A DNA stretch of 64,000 bases, taken from the NCBI GenBank assembly GCA_000632805.1, contig CP007444.1, positions 4,142,772 to 4,206,771 of the forward strand, read 5' to 3'. Under the pieces are notes generated by a model. It ran no database searches. It was given only the letters and a program-made list of their open reading frames with translations, and was not told the origin of the DNA. Source of the stretch: Dyella jiangningensis. GTDB taxonomy: Bacteria; Pseudomonadota; Gammaproteobacteria; Xanthomonadales; Rhodanobacteraceae. Position 1 is the first letter of the stretch; each line of letters opens with the position of its first letter. Both the position numbers and the translations under genes were made by a program. Of this stretch, positions 37,234-46,391 are shown piece after piece.

Positions 37234-38433
37234 ATGCCAGTACCGATCCAACCCCTGGCCGTCAGCGCCTACACGGCTACTTCGGCGCTGGGCCACGGCT
37301 TAGAGAACCACCTTGTCGCCCTGTCCGCCACGCGCGGCGGCCTGCGCCCCAACGATTTCAGCAGCGCGCCCCTGGCGTGCTGGATCGGCCGTGTCGAAGG
37401 CGTCGAAGACGCCGCCCTGCCCGCCGCACATGCCGTATGGGAATGCCGCAACAACCGCCTGGCCTGGCTCGGCCTGAGGCAGGATGGCTTCCTGGAGCGG
37501 GCCCTGGACGTCCGCCAACGCTACGGCGCGGCGCGTGTCGCGCTGGTGCTCGGCACGTCCACCGCCAGCATCGGAGCCACCGAAGAGGCCTATCGGCGTC
37601 TCGACGACGAGGGCCGGATGCCGCCGGACCTGCGCCGCCCGCTGATCCACGCGCCCCACTCCCTCGCCGGTTTCGTCGCCGAAGCGCTGGGCCTGGAAGG
37701 CCCCTGCATCACCGTGTCCACCGCCTGCTCATCCAGTGCGAAGGTATTCGCCCATGCCGAGCGCCTGATCCGGCTTGGCCTGGCGGACGCGGCGGTGGTC
37801 GGCGGCGTGGACACCCTGTGCGACAGCGTGCTGTTCGGCTTCAACGCGCTGGAGCTGGTATCGCCCGAACCGTGCCGTCCGTTCGATCAGGCTCGCCGCG
37901 GCATCTCCATCGGCGAGGCCGCCGGCTTCGCGTTGCTGGAACGCACGGGCATGGCGCCTCAAGCGCCCCGGCTGCTCGGCTATGGCGAATCGAGCGACGC
38001 CCACCACATGTCGACGCCGCACCCGGAGGGCCTGGGCGCCGAGCTGGCGCTGCGCGATGCATTGGCGCGCGCCAACCTGCACGCAGACCAGGTCGATTAC
38101 ATCAACCTGCACGGCACGGCCAGCCTCAAGAACGATGAGGTGGAAGCGGCGCTGGTCACCCGCGCGTTTCCGACCACGACGCGAGCAAGCTCCACCAAGG
38201 GTTTCACCGGCCATACGCTCGGCGCGGCCGGCATTCTCGAAGCAGCGGTCGCACTGCAGGCGATCAAGCACGCAGTGGTGCCAGCTAACCTGGGCTGCAC
38301 CGCGCCCGATGCTGCATGCGGTCCTCAGTTCGCCTGGGAAATGGAGCAACGCAGCGTTGACGTGGCCGTCAGCAACTCGTTCGGCTTCGGCGGCAACAAT
38401 GCCTGCCTGGTCTTTGGACGAGCACCTGCATGA
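37234..38433 (+). CDS. Aryl polyene beta-ketoacyl-ACP synthase (KS)
   Basis: Chain-elongating ketosynthase of 399 residues, FabB/FabF type. The Cys-His-His triad is complete: Cys in TVSTACSSSAK near 167, His in NLHGTASLKNDEVEA near 292, and His in KGFTGHTLGAAG near 327. The C-terminal SNSFGFGGNNACLVFG glycine loop is also present. Together with the downstream chain-length factor it should extend an aryl starter with malonyl units (ApeO:ApeC-type pair). Start: ATG 37234, with a GTG one codon earlier. The stop overlaps the next gene by four bases. Confidence 0.92.
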   Translation: MPVPIQPLAVSAYTATSALGHGLENHLVALSATRGGLRPNDFSSAPLACWIGRVEGVEDAALPAAHAVWECRNNRLAWLGLRQDGFLERALDVRQRYGAARVALVLGTSTASIGATEEAYRRLDDEGRMPPDLRRPLIHAPHSLAGFVAEALGLEGPCITVSTACSSSAKVFAHAERLIRLGLADAAVVGGVDTLCDSVLFGFNALELVSPEPCRPFDQARRGISIGEAAGFALLERTGMAPQAPRLLGYGESSDAHHMSTPHPEGLGAELALRDALARANLHADQVDYINLHGTASLKNDEVEAALVTRAFPTTTRASSTKGFTGHTLGAAGILEAAVALQAIKHAVVPANLGCTAPDAACGPQFAWEMEQRSVDVAVSNSFGFGGNNACLVFGRAPA

Positions 38434-39227
38434 GCGCGCTACAGGTATACGTTGAGGGCATCGGCCTGTGGTCGGCGACGCTGGCGGACTTTGCCTCGCT
38501 GAAGGCCCAGGAGCGCGGCGAAACCGTCGTCCCTCCTCCCTCCAGGCCAGCCGCCACCACGCTGCCCGCCAACGAACGCCGACGCGCGCCGGAAAGCGTA
38601 CTGCTCGCCGTCGAAGTAGCCGGTCAGGCCGTGGCAATGAGCGGCCTTGCCGCCGCAGAGCTGCCATGCGTCTTCAGTTCGGCCTACGGCGATCAGCTGA
38701 TTTCCGATTACATGTGCACGACCCTGGCACACGCGCCAACCGAACTGTCGCCCACGCGTTTCCATAACTCGGTACACAACGCGCCCGCCGGCTACTGGAC
38801 GATCGCCACCGGTTGCCACGCGCCCTCGAGCGCGATCACCGCCGGCCACGCCAGTTTCGGTGCAGGCCTGCTCGAAGCGGCCACGCTGTGCGCCACCGAG
38901 CACCAGCCCGTGCTGCTGGTCTGCAGCGATATCGCTGGCCATGGACCGCTGGGCGAGATGAGTGGCACGCATACCTCGTTCGGCTGCGCGCTGGTGCTGT
39001 CGCCGCGGCAGGACGAACGCAGTCTTGCGCGGCTGGACCTCATGCTCGAGCCGCATGCGGGTTCCATGCTGCACCCCGCGCCGCGTACCGGTGCGTGGCA
39101 GGAAGCCAACCCGATGGCCTCGGCGGCGTGGCCGCTGATGCAGAATCTGGCTCGTGGCGACGGTGAGTGCACGGTAGCCGCCGCCGAAACGTTAGCCTTG
39201 CGCATTGTCATGGAGACCGCTGCTTGA
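38430..39227 (+). CDS. Beta-ketoacyl synthase-like chain-length factor
   Basis: A 265-residue partner of the ketosynthase. It matches the chain-length-factor group (Ketoacyl-synt_2; ApeC-like): YVEGIGLWSATL at the start, CVFSSAYGDQLISDYMCTTLA near 83, SPTRFHNSVHNAPAGYWTIATG near 110, and HASFGAGLLEA. The active-site Cys of true KS enzymes is absent in the expected place, so it should not condense by itself. It pairs with the upstream KS to set polyene length. ATG overlaps the KS stop. Confidence 0.88.
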   Translation: MSALQVYVEGIGLWSATLADFASLKAQERGETVVPPPSRPAATTLPANERRRAPESVLLAVEVAGQAVAMSGLAAAELPCVFSSAYGDQLISDYMCTTLAHAPTELSPTRFHNSVHNAPAGYWTIATGCHAPSSAITAGHASFGAGLLEAATLCATEHQPVLLVCSDIAGHGPLGEMSGTHTSFGCALVLSPRQDERSLARLDLMLEPHAGSMLHPAPRTGAWQEANPMASAAWPLMQNLARGDGECTVAAAETLALRIVMETAA

Positions 39228-39985
39228 ACACATCCGATGTCCGCTGGTGCGTGCTGATCCCCTGCCTCAACGAGGAGGCGGCGATTGGCGGCGTCGTGCA
39301 ATCGGTATTGGATCTGGGCGCGCCGGTCATCGTGGTCGATGACGGTTCCGACGATCGCACGCCCGACATCGTCGGTGCCCTGCCGGTAACGCTGCTGCGC
39401 CACGCGCAGCGCCGCGGCAAGGGAGAGGCTTTGCGCACGGGTTTTCGCGAGGCCCTGCGCCAGGGCTACGGCGCCGTGCTCACCATGGATGGCGACGGGC
39501 AACACCTTGCCAGCGACATCCCGCGCATCGTGGCGGCGGCGAAGCGGTATCCGAATCACATCGTGATCGGCGCGCGCCTGCTCGACCGCGAACAGCAACC
39601 CAAGGGCCGGCGTCGCGCCAACGCAGTGGCCGACTGGGGCATCTCGTGGGCCTGCGCCCAGCCCGTCGCCGATACGCAGAGCGGCCAGCGCTGGTATCCG
39701 CGCGCCGCGCTCGACCTGGTCGACCTGCCCGCGGAGAACTTCGTGTTCGAGGCGGCCATCCTCATTGCCGCCACGCGCGAGCGCGGACTGGACGTCGTAT
39801 CAGTACCGATCGCGTCGCGCTACCAGGGCGAGTTCCGCATCAGCCACTTCAGCCCGGTGCGCGACGTCACGCGCATCACCCTCTATACGGTCGGCCAGGT
39901 CTTTCGCCACGGCGATGTCATGGCGAGTTATCGCCGTTCGCGCGCTTCGCGGCCGATTGTGTTCGACGCCGCAGTGACAGGTTAA
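39224..39985 (+). CDS. Glycosyltransferase family 2
   Basis: Cytoplasmic or membrane-associated glycosyltransferase of 253 residues with the GT2 core: WCVLIPCLNEEAAIGGVVQSVL, VIVVDDGSDDRTPDIV, and the DxD-like TMDGDGQH near residue 88. ENFVFEAAILIAATRERG resembles the acceptor side of DPM1-type enzymes. In many aryl polyene clusters a glycosyltransferase-acyltransferase (ApeJ-type) attaches the polyene to a glycolipid anchor; here the GT is separate and the acyltransferase lies at 44-45 kb. Start is TTG at 39224 overlapping the previous stop (TTGA), the only start that avoids the upstream gene. Confidence 0.88.
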   Translation: MNTSDVRWCVLIPCLNEEAAIGGVVQSVLDLGAPVIVVDDGSDDRTPDIVGALPVTLLRHAQRRGKGEALRTGFREALRQGYGAVLTMDGDGQHLASDIPRIVAAAKRYPNHIVIGARLLDREQQPKGRRRANAVADWGISWACAQPVADTQSGQRWYPRAALDLVDLPAENFVFEAAILIAATRERGLDVVSVPIASRYQGEFRISHFSPVRDVTRITLYTVGQVFRHGDVMASYRRSRASRPIVFDAAVTG

Positions 39986-40010
39986 TCCGCGCGACACTTC
40001 GGCGGCTAGG

Positions 40011-40748
40011 CTACGCCATGCCGCCGTTGACGCCGATGACCTGACCGTTGATGTACCCGGCCGCATTTGAACACAGGAAGGCCACCAGCGCCGCCACTTC
40101 CTCGGGCTTGCCCGCGCGCTGCGCGGGAACGATCTCACGGATGCGTTCGGGTGGAAAATCCTCGCCGATCATGCGCCCTTCGATCACGCCGGGCGCGACC
40201 ACGTTGGCCGTGATGCCACGCGACGCCATTTCGCGCGCAAGCGAACGCGTAGCACCGTGCAGGGCCGACTTCGCCGCCGCGTAATTCGCCTGCCCGCGAT
40301 TGCCCAGCTGCGCGGCCACCGAGCTGACCGACACGATGCGACCAAAACGAGCGCGCGCCATGGGCAACAGCAGCGGCTGGGTGACGTGGAAGAAGCCATG
40401 CAGCGAGACGTCGATCACTCGTCGCCATGCGTCTTCCGAGAGACCTGCCAGCGGACCGTCGGCGTGCACGCCCGCGTTGTTGACCACGGCGTGGATGGTG
40501 CCATCGGCCAGCAAGGACTCGATCGCCTGGCGCGTGGCGTCGGCATCGGTGACGTCGAAGGCAACGGACTGCGCACTGCCACCCGCGTCGCGGATGGCAG
40601 CCGCGACGTCATCGGCACGTCCAAGTGATGCGTTCGCGTGCACGACCACGTGATAACCGCCTTGCGCCAGCGCCTGGCAGATGGCGCCGCCAAGATCGCC
40701 GCTGCCGCCCGTGACCAGGGCACGTCGTGAAGCATGGGCGTGCGACAT
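40011..40748 (-). CDS. 3-oxoacyl-ACP reductase (KR) of the polyene cluster
   Basis: Short-chain dehydrogenase of 245 residues, FabG/ApeQ-like, that reduces the beta-keto group after each elongation. NADPH-binding GGSGDLGGAI (14-23), NNAG near 91, catalytic Ser-Tyr-Lys in VSSVAAQLGNRGQANYAAAKSAL (about 139-161), and the C-terminal GQVIGVNGGMA are all present. It is the last gene of the minus-strand pigment operon. The plus-strand GT gene ends 25 bp away, so the two transcription units converge here. Confidence 0.93.
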   Translation of the reverse strand: MSHAHASRRALVTGGSGDLGGAICQALAQGGYHVVVHANASLGRADDVAAAIRDAGGSAQSVAFDVTDADATRQAIESLLADGTIHAVVNNAGVHADGPLAGLSEDAWRRVIDVSLHGFFHVTQPLLLPMARARFGRIVSVSSVAAQLGNRGQANYAAAKSALHGATRSLAREMASRGITANVVAPGVIEGRMIGEDFPPERIREIVPAQRAGKPEEVAALVAFLCSNAAGYINGQVIGVNGGMA

Positions 40749-40762
40749 GAATGACCTCGCTC

Positions 40763-41197
40763 TCAGGAACCGGAATGGATGACCGCCGCGCGACCGGATG
40801 CCAGCAGACGACCACGCTGCTCCACGCGAAACGCATACTGCGCCCCGGCGTCATCGGCGTACAGGCATTCGGCATGGACGTCCAGATGGCCGCCGGCGGC
40901 ATCGACATATTCCACCGCCAGCATCACGTCGCGAAGACTCACGAGCCGGCCTGGCCGCGCCTCGGTCACACCGCGCTCGCGCGCCCGCAATGCACCGTGC
41001 ACCGCCATGGCCTGCGCGCCGTATTCGGCCAGGTGCACCGCGTGCAAACCGTATTCGCCGCGCAACGGGTGATTGGCGTCCGCATGGCTCTCGCTGATCG
41101 CGTGGATGCTGACATCGTCCCATGCAAGCACGGCGTCGAGCAGGCACATGGTGCCCTGATGAGGAATGAGGTGCGCCCAGTCAGTCTTGGCGAGCAT
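40763..41197 (-). CDS. Hot-dog 3-hydroxyacyl-ACP dehydratase (ApeP-type)
   Basis: A 144-residue hot-dog protein. The start WAHLIPHQGTMCLLDAVLAWDD and the helix HLAEYGAQAMAVHGAL match the ApeP-type dehydratases of aryl polyene clusters, which form a heterodimer with the ApeI-type protein and remove water to give the conjugated double bond. The usual FabZ pattern with His on a HFPG turn is missing here and is instead found in the ApeI-type partner. It overlaps the exporter gene by 17 bases. Confidence 0.85.
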   Translation of the reverse strand: MLAKTDWAHLIPHQGTMCLLDAVLAWDDVSIHAISESHADANHPLRGEYGLHAVHLAEYGAQAMAVHGALRARERGVTEARPGRLVSLRDVMLAVEYVDAAGGHLDVHAECLYADDAGAQYAFRVEQRGRLLASGRAAVIHSGS

Positions 41198-43499
41198 GCG
41201 GAGCCATCAGGATCGAGAGACAGAAATGGAACGCCACGCCCAGGCTTACCGTGAGACCAATGGCGCGCAAGACCGGGATGGAGCTCCACGCCAGCAGGCC
41301 GAACACGAGTAGCGCAGACGCCACGCACACCAGCGTGGCGTGGAGCGTGCGCCGCTGTTCGGCGGCATCGCCGGTGTCGCGCTCAAAGAACAGCGCATAG
41401 TGCAGGCCCAGGCCGGCCGCGAGTATCAGCGCCACCAGATGGAACAGCGAGATTTCCACCCCTGCCGCACGCTCGACCGCCAGCACCAGGAATGTCGCCA
41501 GTGTCATCGGCGCCAGCACGTGCCATGCGCGACGCAGACTGCGCAGTGCCAAGGTGATCGCCACCACCAGCAGCAGCGTCGCTGCGAACAGCGCATGGAG
41601 GATGCGCGTTCGGTAGGAGACCACCATCGATTCGGCGGTCTCCTTGAGATCGAGCAGGCGCACTGCGCCGTGACCGTACTGAGCAAGCGTCTGCAGCGCA
41701 GCAACGTCGTGCACGCCGCTGAGCGTGCCCAGGCCGATCCAATGATCGCCGCGCGACATCAGCATCGCGGCGACGCGCTGGCCGAGCGGCGAAGCGGCAA
41801 AGTGCTCCTCGGTGAGCAACGGCAACGCGCGTGCCTTCTGCACGTCGTCCACGAACGGCGCGAACAGTCCCGCCTGGAACGGCATGCCTTGCCCGGCCGC
41901 GGCCAAGGCGCGCTCGAGCGTCGCACGATCCGGCAACCGCTGCTGGCGGGCACGCTGCAGGGCCTCGCTGGGCAGGTAGCGCGAAGGAAGCTCGATTGCA
42001 TCGACGGCGTGCCTGGCGACCAAGGCGTCCGCGGCGGGCTGCAGACGTTCGGACAAGGCGAGCACGCCTTGTTCGTCGCGCGCCTCCAGCACCAATAGAT
42101 AGCGCACGTCCGGCGCGCCCAACGCTTCGCGCAGGCGAGCGTCCTCACGCAGGAGGTCCCGCGGCAAGGGCGTCAGCGCCGAGAGGTCGTTCTGCCAGAA
42201 CGAACCACGCGCGAATACCAGCATCAGGATAGTGGCAGCGGCCACCAGCAAGGGAATCCAGCGCGGCCGCGGCAGGGCATCCGCCCAGCGTCGCGCGCGC
42301 ACCAGCCAGCCCATGTCCGCCACATCATGCACGCGCTCAGGCAGCAGATGCGGCAGCAGATAACGCGTGCTGAATCCCGCGACCAGCAGGCCGGTGATGG
42401 TAAACACCGCCAACTGCTTGAGACCGTTCACGCCGGATGCGTAGAAGGCCACGTAGGCAATGCAGGCCGATGCGATGGCGGTGAGCAGCAAAGGCCACAG
42501 GTCGCGCACGCTTTGGAGCGCGTTTTCACCGGCGCGCCGGTGACTGAGCACGCGAATCGGGTATTCCTGCGCGACACCAAGCAAGGTGAAACCGAAGGCG
42601 AGCGTAATGCCATGCACCTGCGGAAACAGCACGACCAGGGCCGCGATACCGGCGAGCGCCGCGCTGGCGATCGGCAGGGCCGACAACAGCAGCGAGCCGA
42701 CGCTGCGATAGGCCAGCAGCAACAACACGATGAAACCCACGGTGGAAATGCGGCCGATCCACTCGGCCTGCCCGCGCGTCTGCGCGTTGGCGATCACGCT
42801 GAAGTAACCCGGACCGCTGACCTGCAATGAAGCGCCGTCGTGCCCCGGCAGATGCTCGAATGCCTCGCGAATGCCGCTGATCGCCGTCGCCTGTGCATCG
42901 GGGTCGAAGCCCGCGGCATGCGTCTGCACGAGGAGCAACGCTTCGTTCTTCGGGGAGAACCACACGCCCTCGCGCACCTCGGGCGACTTCGGCGGCGTCC
43001 AGCGCTCGGCCAGCTTCAGCACTTCCAGCGTCGGGTCGCGTGGCAACAAGCCTTTCAGCAGGCCTGCAGCCGGGGAGGACAGATCCTCCAGCCGTTGTTC
43101 GAGTTCATCGCGAAGAAACGCTGCGTCCATCGCCTGCGCATCGAGCGTGGGCGACAACAGGTAGCGATACGGCAGCAACGACTCGTCGAGCGAGCCGATA
43201 TCGAAGCTGCCGTTGAGCACCTGGCTGTAGCGCGCATCTTTCCGCAACGACACGGCCAGTTGCTGGCTCAATGTCGCCAGCTGTTCGTCGGGCTTGCCGG
43301 CGATGGCGAGCAGCAGCAGGCGCGAACCGGGGCCTTCGCCTACCTGTTCCATCAACAGGCGCTGGTCCGGCGTGGTCGGCGCGGGCATGAAACTGCGCAG
43401 GTCGGTACTGACGCGCAGGCGTTGCGCGACAACCACGCCCAAAGCGGCAAGCGCCATGACCCACACCGCCAGCAGGATCCACCGACCGCGTGGCCGCAT
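41181..43499 (-). CDS. MMPL/RND family exporter of the polyene cluster
   Basis: Inner membrane exporter of 772 residues. It follows the RND/MMPL plan: one helix (about 8-26), a large periplasmic domain, five helices (about 230-400), another helix (about 418-436), a second periplasmic domain, and five helices (about 630-765). GLGLHYALFFERD and GVAQEYPIRVLSHRRAG are typical amphipathic loop signatures of this COG4258-type group (ApeM-like). It should pass the polyene lipid across the inner membrane to the LolA-like carrier. ATG at 43499; a longer GTG/ATG start at 43517 overlaps the LolA gene. Confidence 0.9.
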   Translation of the reverse strand: MRPRGRWILLAVWVMALAALGVVVAQRLRVSTDLRSFMPAPTTPDQRLLMEQVGEGPGSRLLLLAIAGKPDEQLATLSQQLAVSLRKDARYSQVLNGSFDIGSLDESLLPYRYLLSPTLDAQAMDAAFLRDELEQRLEDLSSPAAGLLKGLLPRDPTLEVLKLAERWTPPKSPEVREGVWFSPKNEALLLVQTHAAGFDPDAQATAISGIREAFEHLPGHDGASLQVSGPGYFSVIANAQTRGQAEWIGRISTVGFIVLLLLAYRSVGSLLLSALPIASAALAGIAALVVLFPQVHGITLAFGFTLLGVAQEYPIRVLSHRRAGENALQSVRDLWPLLLTAIASACIAYVAFYASGVNGLKQLAVFTITGLLVAGFSTRYLLPHLLPERVHDVADMGWLVRARRWADALPRPRWIPLLVAAATILMLVFARGSFWQNDLSALTPLPRDLLREDARLREALGAPDVRYLLVLEARDEQGVLALSERLQPAADALVARHAVDAIELPSRYLPSEALQRARQQRLPDRATLERALAAAGQGMPFQAGLFAPFVDDVQKARALPLLTEEHFAASPLGQRVAAMLMSRGDHWIGLGTLSGVHDVAALQTLAQYGHGAVRLLDLKETAESMVVSYRTRILHALFAATLLLVVAITLALRSLRRAWHVLAPMTLATFLVLAVERAAGVEISLFHLVALILAAGLGLHYALFFERDTGDAAEQRRTLHATLVCVASALLVFGLLAWSSIPVLRAIGLTVSLGVAFHFCLSILMAPHARQD

Positions 43500-43501
43500 G
43501 C

Positions 43502-44149
43502 CTAGCTGCCCCGGCAAAGCGCGGCGAGCGCGTCGCGGGTGGGCGTCGCCGGCATCTTCGCGGCAAGGTTGCCCAGCAGATCGACCGCGAGGTCACCATC
43601 GGCCTCCTGCATGCGCATGCAACGCGGCTCGTTGCCGGCGCCGTCGATCTCGATGCGGCTGACCGTGCGCACGAGCTTGGGATCGCGCGGCGTGAGCGTG
43701 AGCGTCCAACGCCGCGCATCGTCGCCGCTGTACTGGATGGCGAAGGCCTGCTCCAGGCGCGTGGCGTCACCGCCGAGCATGGCGACGAAGCTGTCGAGCA
43801 GGATCTGCAGCTGCGGTGCGCGCTTTAGCGAGAAACGGCGCGGGTCACGTCCCTCGCGCTCCTGGCTCACTTCACCGTCGGCGATCGTCGAAACCTCGCG
43901 ATTGGGATGCTCCACGCGTCGCTCGAGGCGGTCTCCGCCCAGCCACGCCAATTCGCCGGATACGACCAAGGGCTGGTCCAGCATCTTCATGAAGCGCGCT
44001 TCGGCAAACGGCGTGCGCGCGGGTGCAGGACGGCCCAACGAGGCCACCAGTGCGCGCGCAGTTGCGGCTTCCTCAGGCGCCGACGCGTTCGCGCACAGCG
44101 ACAGCGTCAGGCCGCACAGCAGTAGCCACGTCTTGCTGCCAGAAATCAT
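43502..44149 (-). CDS. LolA-like periplasmic carrier of the polyene cluster
   Basis: Exported protein of 215 residues with a signal peptide (SKTWLLLCGLTLSLCANA). The mature part is a LolA-type half-barrel: FAEARFMKMLDQPLVVSGELAWLGGDRLERRVEHPNREVSTIADGEV (in parts) and LDSFVAMLGGDATRLEQAF. In aryl polyene clusters this ApeL-like protein is thought to shuttle the polyene lipid to the outer membrane. Its first 77 bases overlap the end of the acyltransferase gene in another frame, while two bases separate it from the exporter gene. Confidence 0.85.
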   Translation of the reverse strand: MISGSKTWLLLCGLTLSLCANASAPEEAATARALVASLGRPAPARTPFAEARFMKMLDQPLVVSGELAWLGGDRLERRVEHPNREVSTIADGEVSQEREGRDPRRFSLKRAPQLQILLDSFVAMLGGDATRLEQAFAIQYSGDDARRWTLTLTPRDPKLVRTVSRIEIDGAGNEPRCMRMQEADGDLAVDLLGNLAAKMPATPTRDALAALCRGS

Positions 44150-45026
44150 AGAAGTTGAACCAGTTGTAGGGAGCTACGTGCACGTAGTGTTCCACGCGGC
44201 CAGCGTAGCGGGCTATCCAGGCGTCCAGCGCATTGGCGCGATCCTGGCGCGGGATGTCCACCCGATCGGCGAAGTGTTCGAAGATCAGGCGGTAACGATT
44301 GCCGCCTTCGTACAGGCCAAAGCACAACATCACCGGCACGCGCAGCGAGTGGGCGACCAGCCACGGCCCGATGGGGAACGGTGCCGGCTCGCCGAGGAAG
44401 GGCGTGCGGCGCAGCACTTCATGCTCGCGTCCGCGATCGGCCAGCAACGCCACCATCGCGCCCTTGTCGCAGGCCTCGGCCATGGCGAGCGTGATCGAGG
44501 CACCGCCGAGCGACGCGTCGATCACGTTGGCGCCGATGTCCGGCGCGAGCGCCTCCAGCAGCTCCGTCATGTCCGGCGTCTTCTGCTTGTCCAGCACCAC
44601 GCGCAGCGGAATGTCGGGACGGCGCAGGCTGAGCGCGCGAAGCGCCTCGAAGCTGCCCTGGTGCGAACCCATCAGCAGCAGACCGCGACCTTTCGCCAAG
44701 GTGGACTCGAGTTCGTCCAGGCCTTCCACCGCGATATCGAAACCCTTCTCGCCGCGCGCGAGCAGGAAGATGCGATCGAGCGTGATGGCGGCGAAGGCAT
44801 GAAGGTGCTTCATCACCTGCCACGCGCTCACCGGCTTGCCCAGCACGCGTTCGAGAAAGCTGCGCGACGCTTCGCGCTCGGGCCGGCGACGGCAGTAGAA
44901 ATACAGCGTGATCGGATAGAGGACCAGGCGAGCGAGCGGCCGTCCTCCATGCAGCGCCACCGTGCGGATCAACCACAGGGCGAAGCGTCCGCCGCCCTCG
45001 GGGCGGCTCTGCCAGTGTTCGCTCAT
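44073..45026 (-). CDS. Lauroyl-type lysophospholipid acyltransferase of the polyene cluster
   Basis: Membrane acyltransferase of 317 residues in the LpxL/HtrB-like group. HX4D-type active site is in GLLLMGSHQGSFEALRAL near residue 120. LVLDKQKTPDMTELLEALAPDIGANVI and RTPFLGEPAPFPIGPWLVAHSL follow, and the AYNWFNF-type end (APYNWFNFYDFWQQD) is characteristic of aryl polyene cluster members. It probably acylates the polyene or its glycolipid anchor. I use the ATG at 45026 with a four-base overlap to the ApeI-type gene; the C-terminal 25 codons run into the LolA gene. Confidence 0.88.
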   Translation of the reverse strand: MSEHWQSRPEGGGRFALWLIRTVALHGGRPLARLVLYPITLYFYCRRRPEREASRSFLERVLGKPVSAWQVMKHLHAFAAITLDRIFLLARGEKGFDIAVEGLDELESTLAKGRGLLLMGSHQGSFEALRALSLRRPDIPLRVVLDKQKTPDMTELLEALAPDIGANVIDASLGGASITLAMAEACDKGAMVALLADRGREHEVLRRTPFLGEPAPFPIGPWLVAHSLRVPVMLCFGLYEGGNRYRLIFEHFADRVDIPRQDRANALDAWIARYAGRVEHYVHVAPYNWFNFYDFWQQDVATAVRPDAVAVRERVGA

Positions 45027-45322
45027 GCCGCGCCCTCGACGGTGCCGCGCGCGAGCAGTTCCGCGTCGCGCCGGATCTCGAAGCGCACGCGGCCGTTGAT
45101 GTCCGTCAGCGTGAGCTGTGCGTGCTGCTGTGGCAGCAGCGGGGCCATGAACTTGGCATCCTGCACGCGCGCCAGACGCTCGCCGCGCCAAGCCTGCAAG
45201 GCCAGCGCGACCTGTTCCAGCAGCATGACGCCGGGCACCAGAGGCGAGCCCGGAAAATGCCCGGGCAGGCTCGGATGATCGGCCGGCACCAGAAATTCGC
45301 GATGAAACGCGGCGTGGCTCAT
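45023..45322 (-). CDS. FabA/FabZ-like dehydratase (ApeI-type)
   Basis: Short hot-dog dehydratase of 99 residues. HPSLPGHFPGSPLVPGVMLLEQVALALQAW (about 17-45) is the FabZ-type motif with the catalytic His in HFPG, and the KFMAPLLPQQHAQLTLTD segment is typical of ApeI. It would pair with the ApeP-type protein to make an active dehydratase. ATG at 45322 overlaps the membrane-protein gene, and the stop overlaps the acyltransferase start by four bases. Confidence 0.88.
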   Translation of the reverse strand: MSHAAFHREFLVPADHPSLPGHFPGSPLVPGVMLLEQVALALQAWRGERLARVQDAKFMAPLLPQQHAQLTLTDINGRVRFEIRRDAELLARGTVEGAA

Positions 45323-46071
45323 GGCGATGCCGGATCCTGGCCACGCACCAGTTGCGGCCAGCGCGCCGCGACGCCGAGAGCCAGCTCGTGCAGGCGCGGA
45401 TGGGTGAGATGGCGCAGATGCCAACGGCGATAGACGTGTTCGAGCAGGAAGGCGGCCGCGATCACCGCATAGCCGCCGACATGCACATAGGTCTGCGCCC
45501 ATTCGGCCGGTATCCGCCATGGCGAGGCGATGCCCAGCGAGGCCAACAGTCCGCCCGGCTCGGCGCAGAGCAACAGGACGGCGAGTAGGGTGGCTTGAGT
45601 CGTCGCCAACAATGTCCAGAACCAGGTCAGCTGGCGCGCATACCGCATCAGGCCGGGCATCTGTAGGCGCTCGGGCCCTTCCACCGCCTCGATGAACCGC
45701 GCGATCAACGGCGTCGAACCGATGCGGAGGCTGCGCCCGAACACCGAGGCGACCAGCACGTTGATGGCGATGGGCACGCACGCCAGCAGCATCCCCACGT
45801 AGCCGCGCATCCACAGCCAACCCATCGCGCAGGACGTCAGCGTCCAGACCACCCACGCGCCGAGGCGGCGCGCCGCCAGGGCCGGCGCCATCAGCAAGGT
45901 GAGCAGAAGCGCGCACGCGGCGAGCGAAAAGCCCTGTCGGTGCGTGAGCACGCCAGCCATCGCCAGCACCGGGTAGCCAAGCATCAGCGGCAGCCAGCGC
46001 CGCGACGAGGACTTCGATGGAATGGCGGGAGCCGGGGACATGCGTGATGGGGCCTGTTCGCTGGACGTCAT
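45319..46071 (-). CDS. Membrane protein of the polyene cluster (ApeG-like)
   Basis: Integral membrane protein of 250 residues with six to seven hydrophobic segments (about 30-42, 48-68, 72-90, 93-112, 150-172, 195-215). It resembles the COG4648 group found only in aryl polyene clusters (WLPLMLGYPVLAMAG, RIGSTPLIARFIEAVEGPERLQMPGLMRYARQLTWFW). Function is not established. Overlaps the ApeI-type gene by four bases and lies 50 bp after the ACP gene. Confidence 0.85.
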   Translation of the reverse strand: MTSSEQAPSRMSPAPAIPSKSSSRRWLPLMLGYPVLAMAGVLTHRQGFSLAACALLLTLLMAPALAARRLGAWVVWTLTSCAMGWLWMRGYVGMLLACVPIAINVLVASVFGRSLRIGSTPLIARFIEAVEGPERLQMPGLMRYARQLTWFWTLLATTQATLLAVLLLCAEPGGLLASLGIASPWRIPAEWAQTYVHVGGYAVIAAAFLLEHVYRRWHLRHLTHPRLHELALGVAARWPQLVRGQDPASP

Positions 46072-46121
46072 GGCGACGGCACCAGTGTGCCGCGCGACGA
46101 TGACATCATGCCCGACGGCGG

Positions 46122-46391
46122 TTAAACGGCGCGGTGCCGTTCGACATGCTCGGAAAGCATGCGCAGGCTGGAAAAGATCTGGCGGTTTTCCGGATTGTCC
46201 GAGCGCAACTGGAAGCCGTAGCGCTTGGACACGGCCAGCGCGATCTCCAGCGCGTCGATGGAATCGAGGCCCAGATCGCCGCCGAACAGGGGGGCATCAG
46301 GGTCGATCTGCTCGGCTGACACGGTCTCCAGGTTGAGGCTTTCCACGATCAATGTGGCCAGTTCGTGTTGTGCGGTGCTCTGCTCGACCAT
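46122..46391 (-). CDS. Acyl carrier protein of the polyene cluster
   Basis: A 89-residue acyl carrier protein. The phosphopantetheine serine is in GLDSIDALEIA near residue 43, in the standard DSL-like context (DSI), and the acidic helix-II face is intact. It is the first gene of the minus-strand operon. Typical clusters have two carrier proteins (ApeE, ApeF); I see only this one. Divergent from the xanB2-type gene with a short shared promoter region. Confidence 0.92.
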   Translation of the reverse strand: MVEQSTAQHELATLIVESLNLETVSAEQIDPDAPLFGGDLGLDSIDALEIALAVSKRYGFQLRSDNPENRQIFSSLRMLSEHVERHRAV

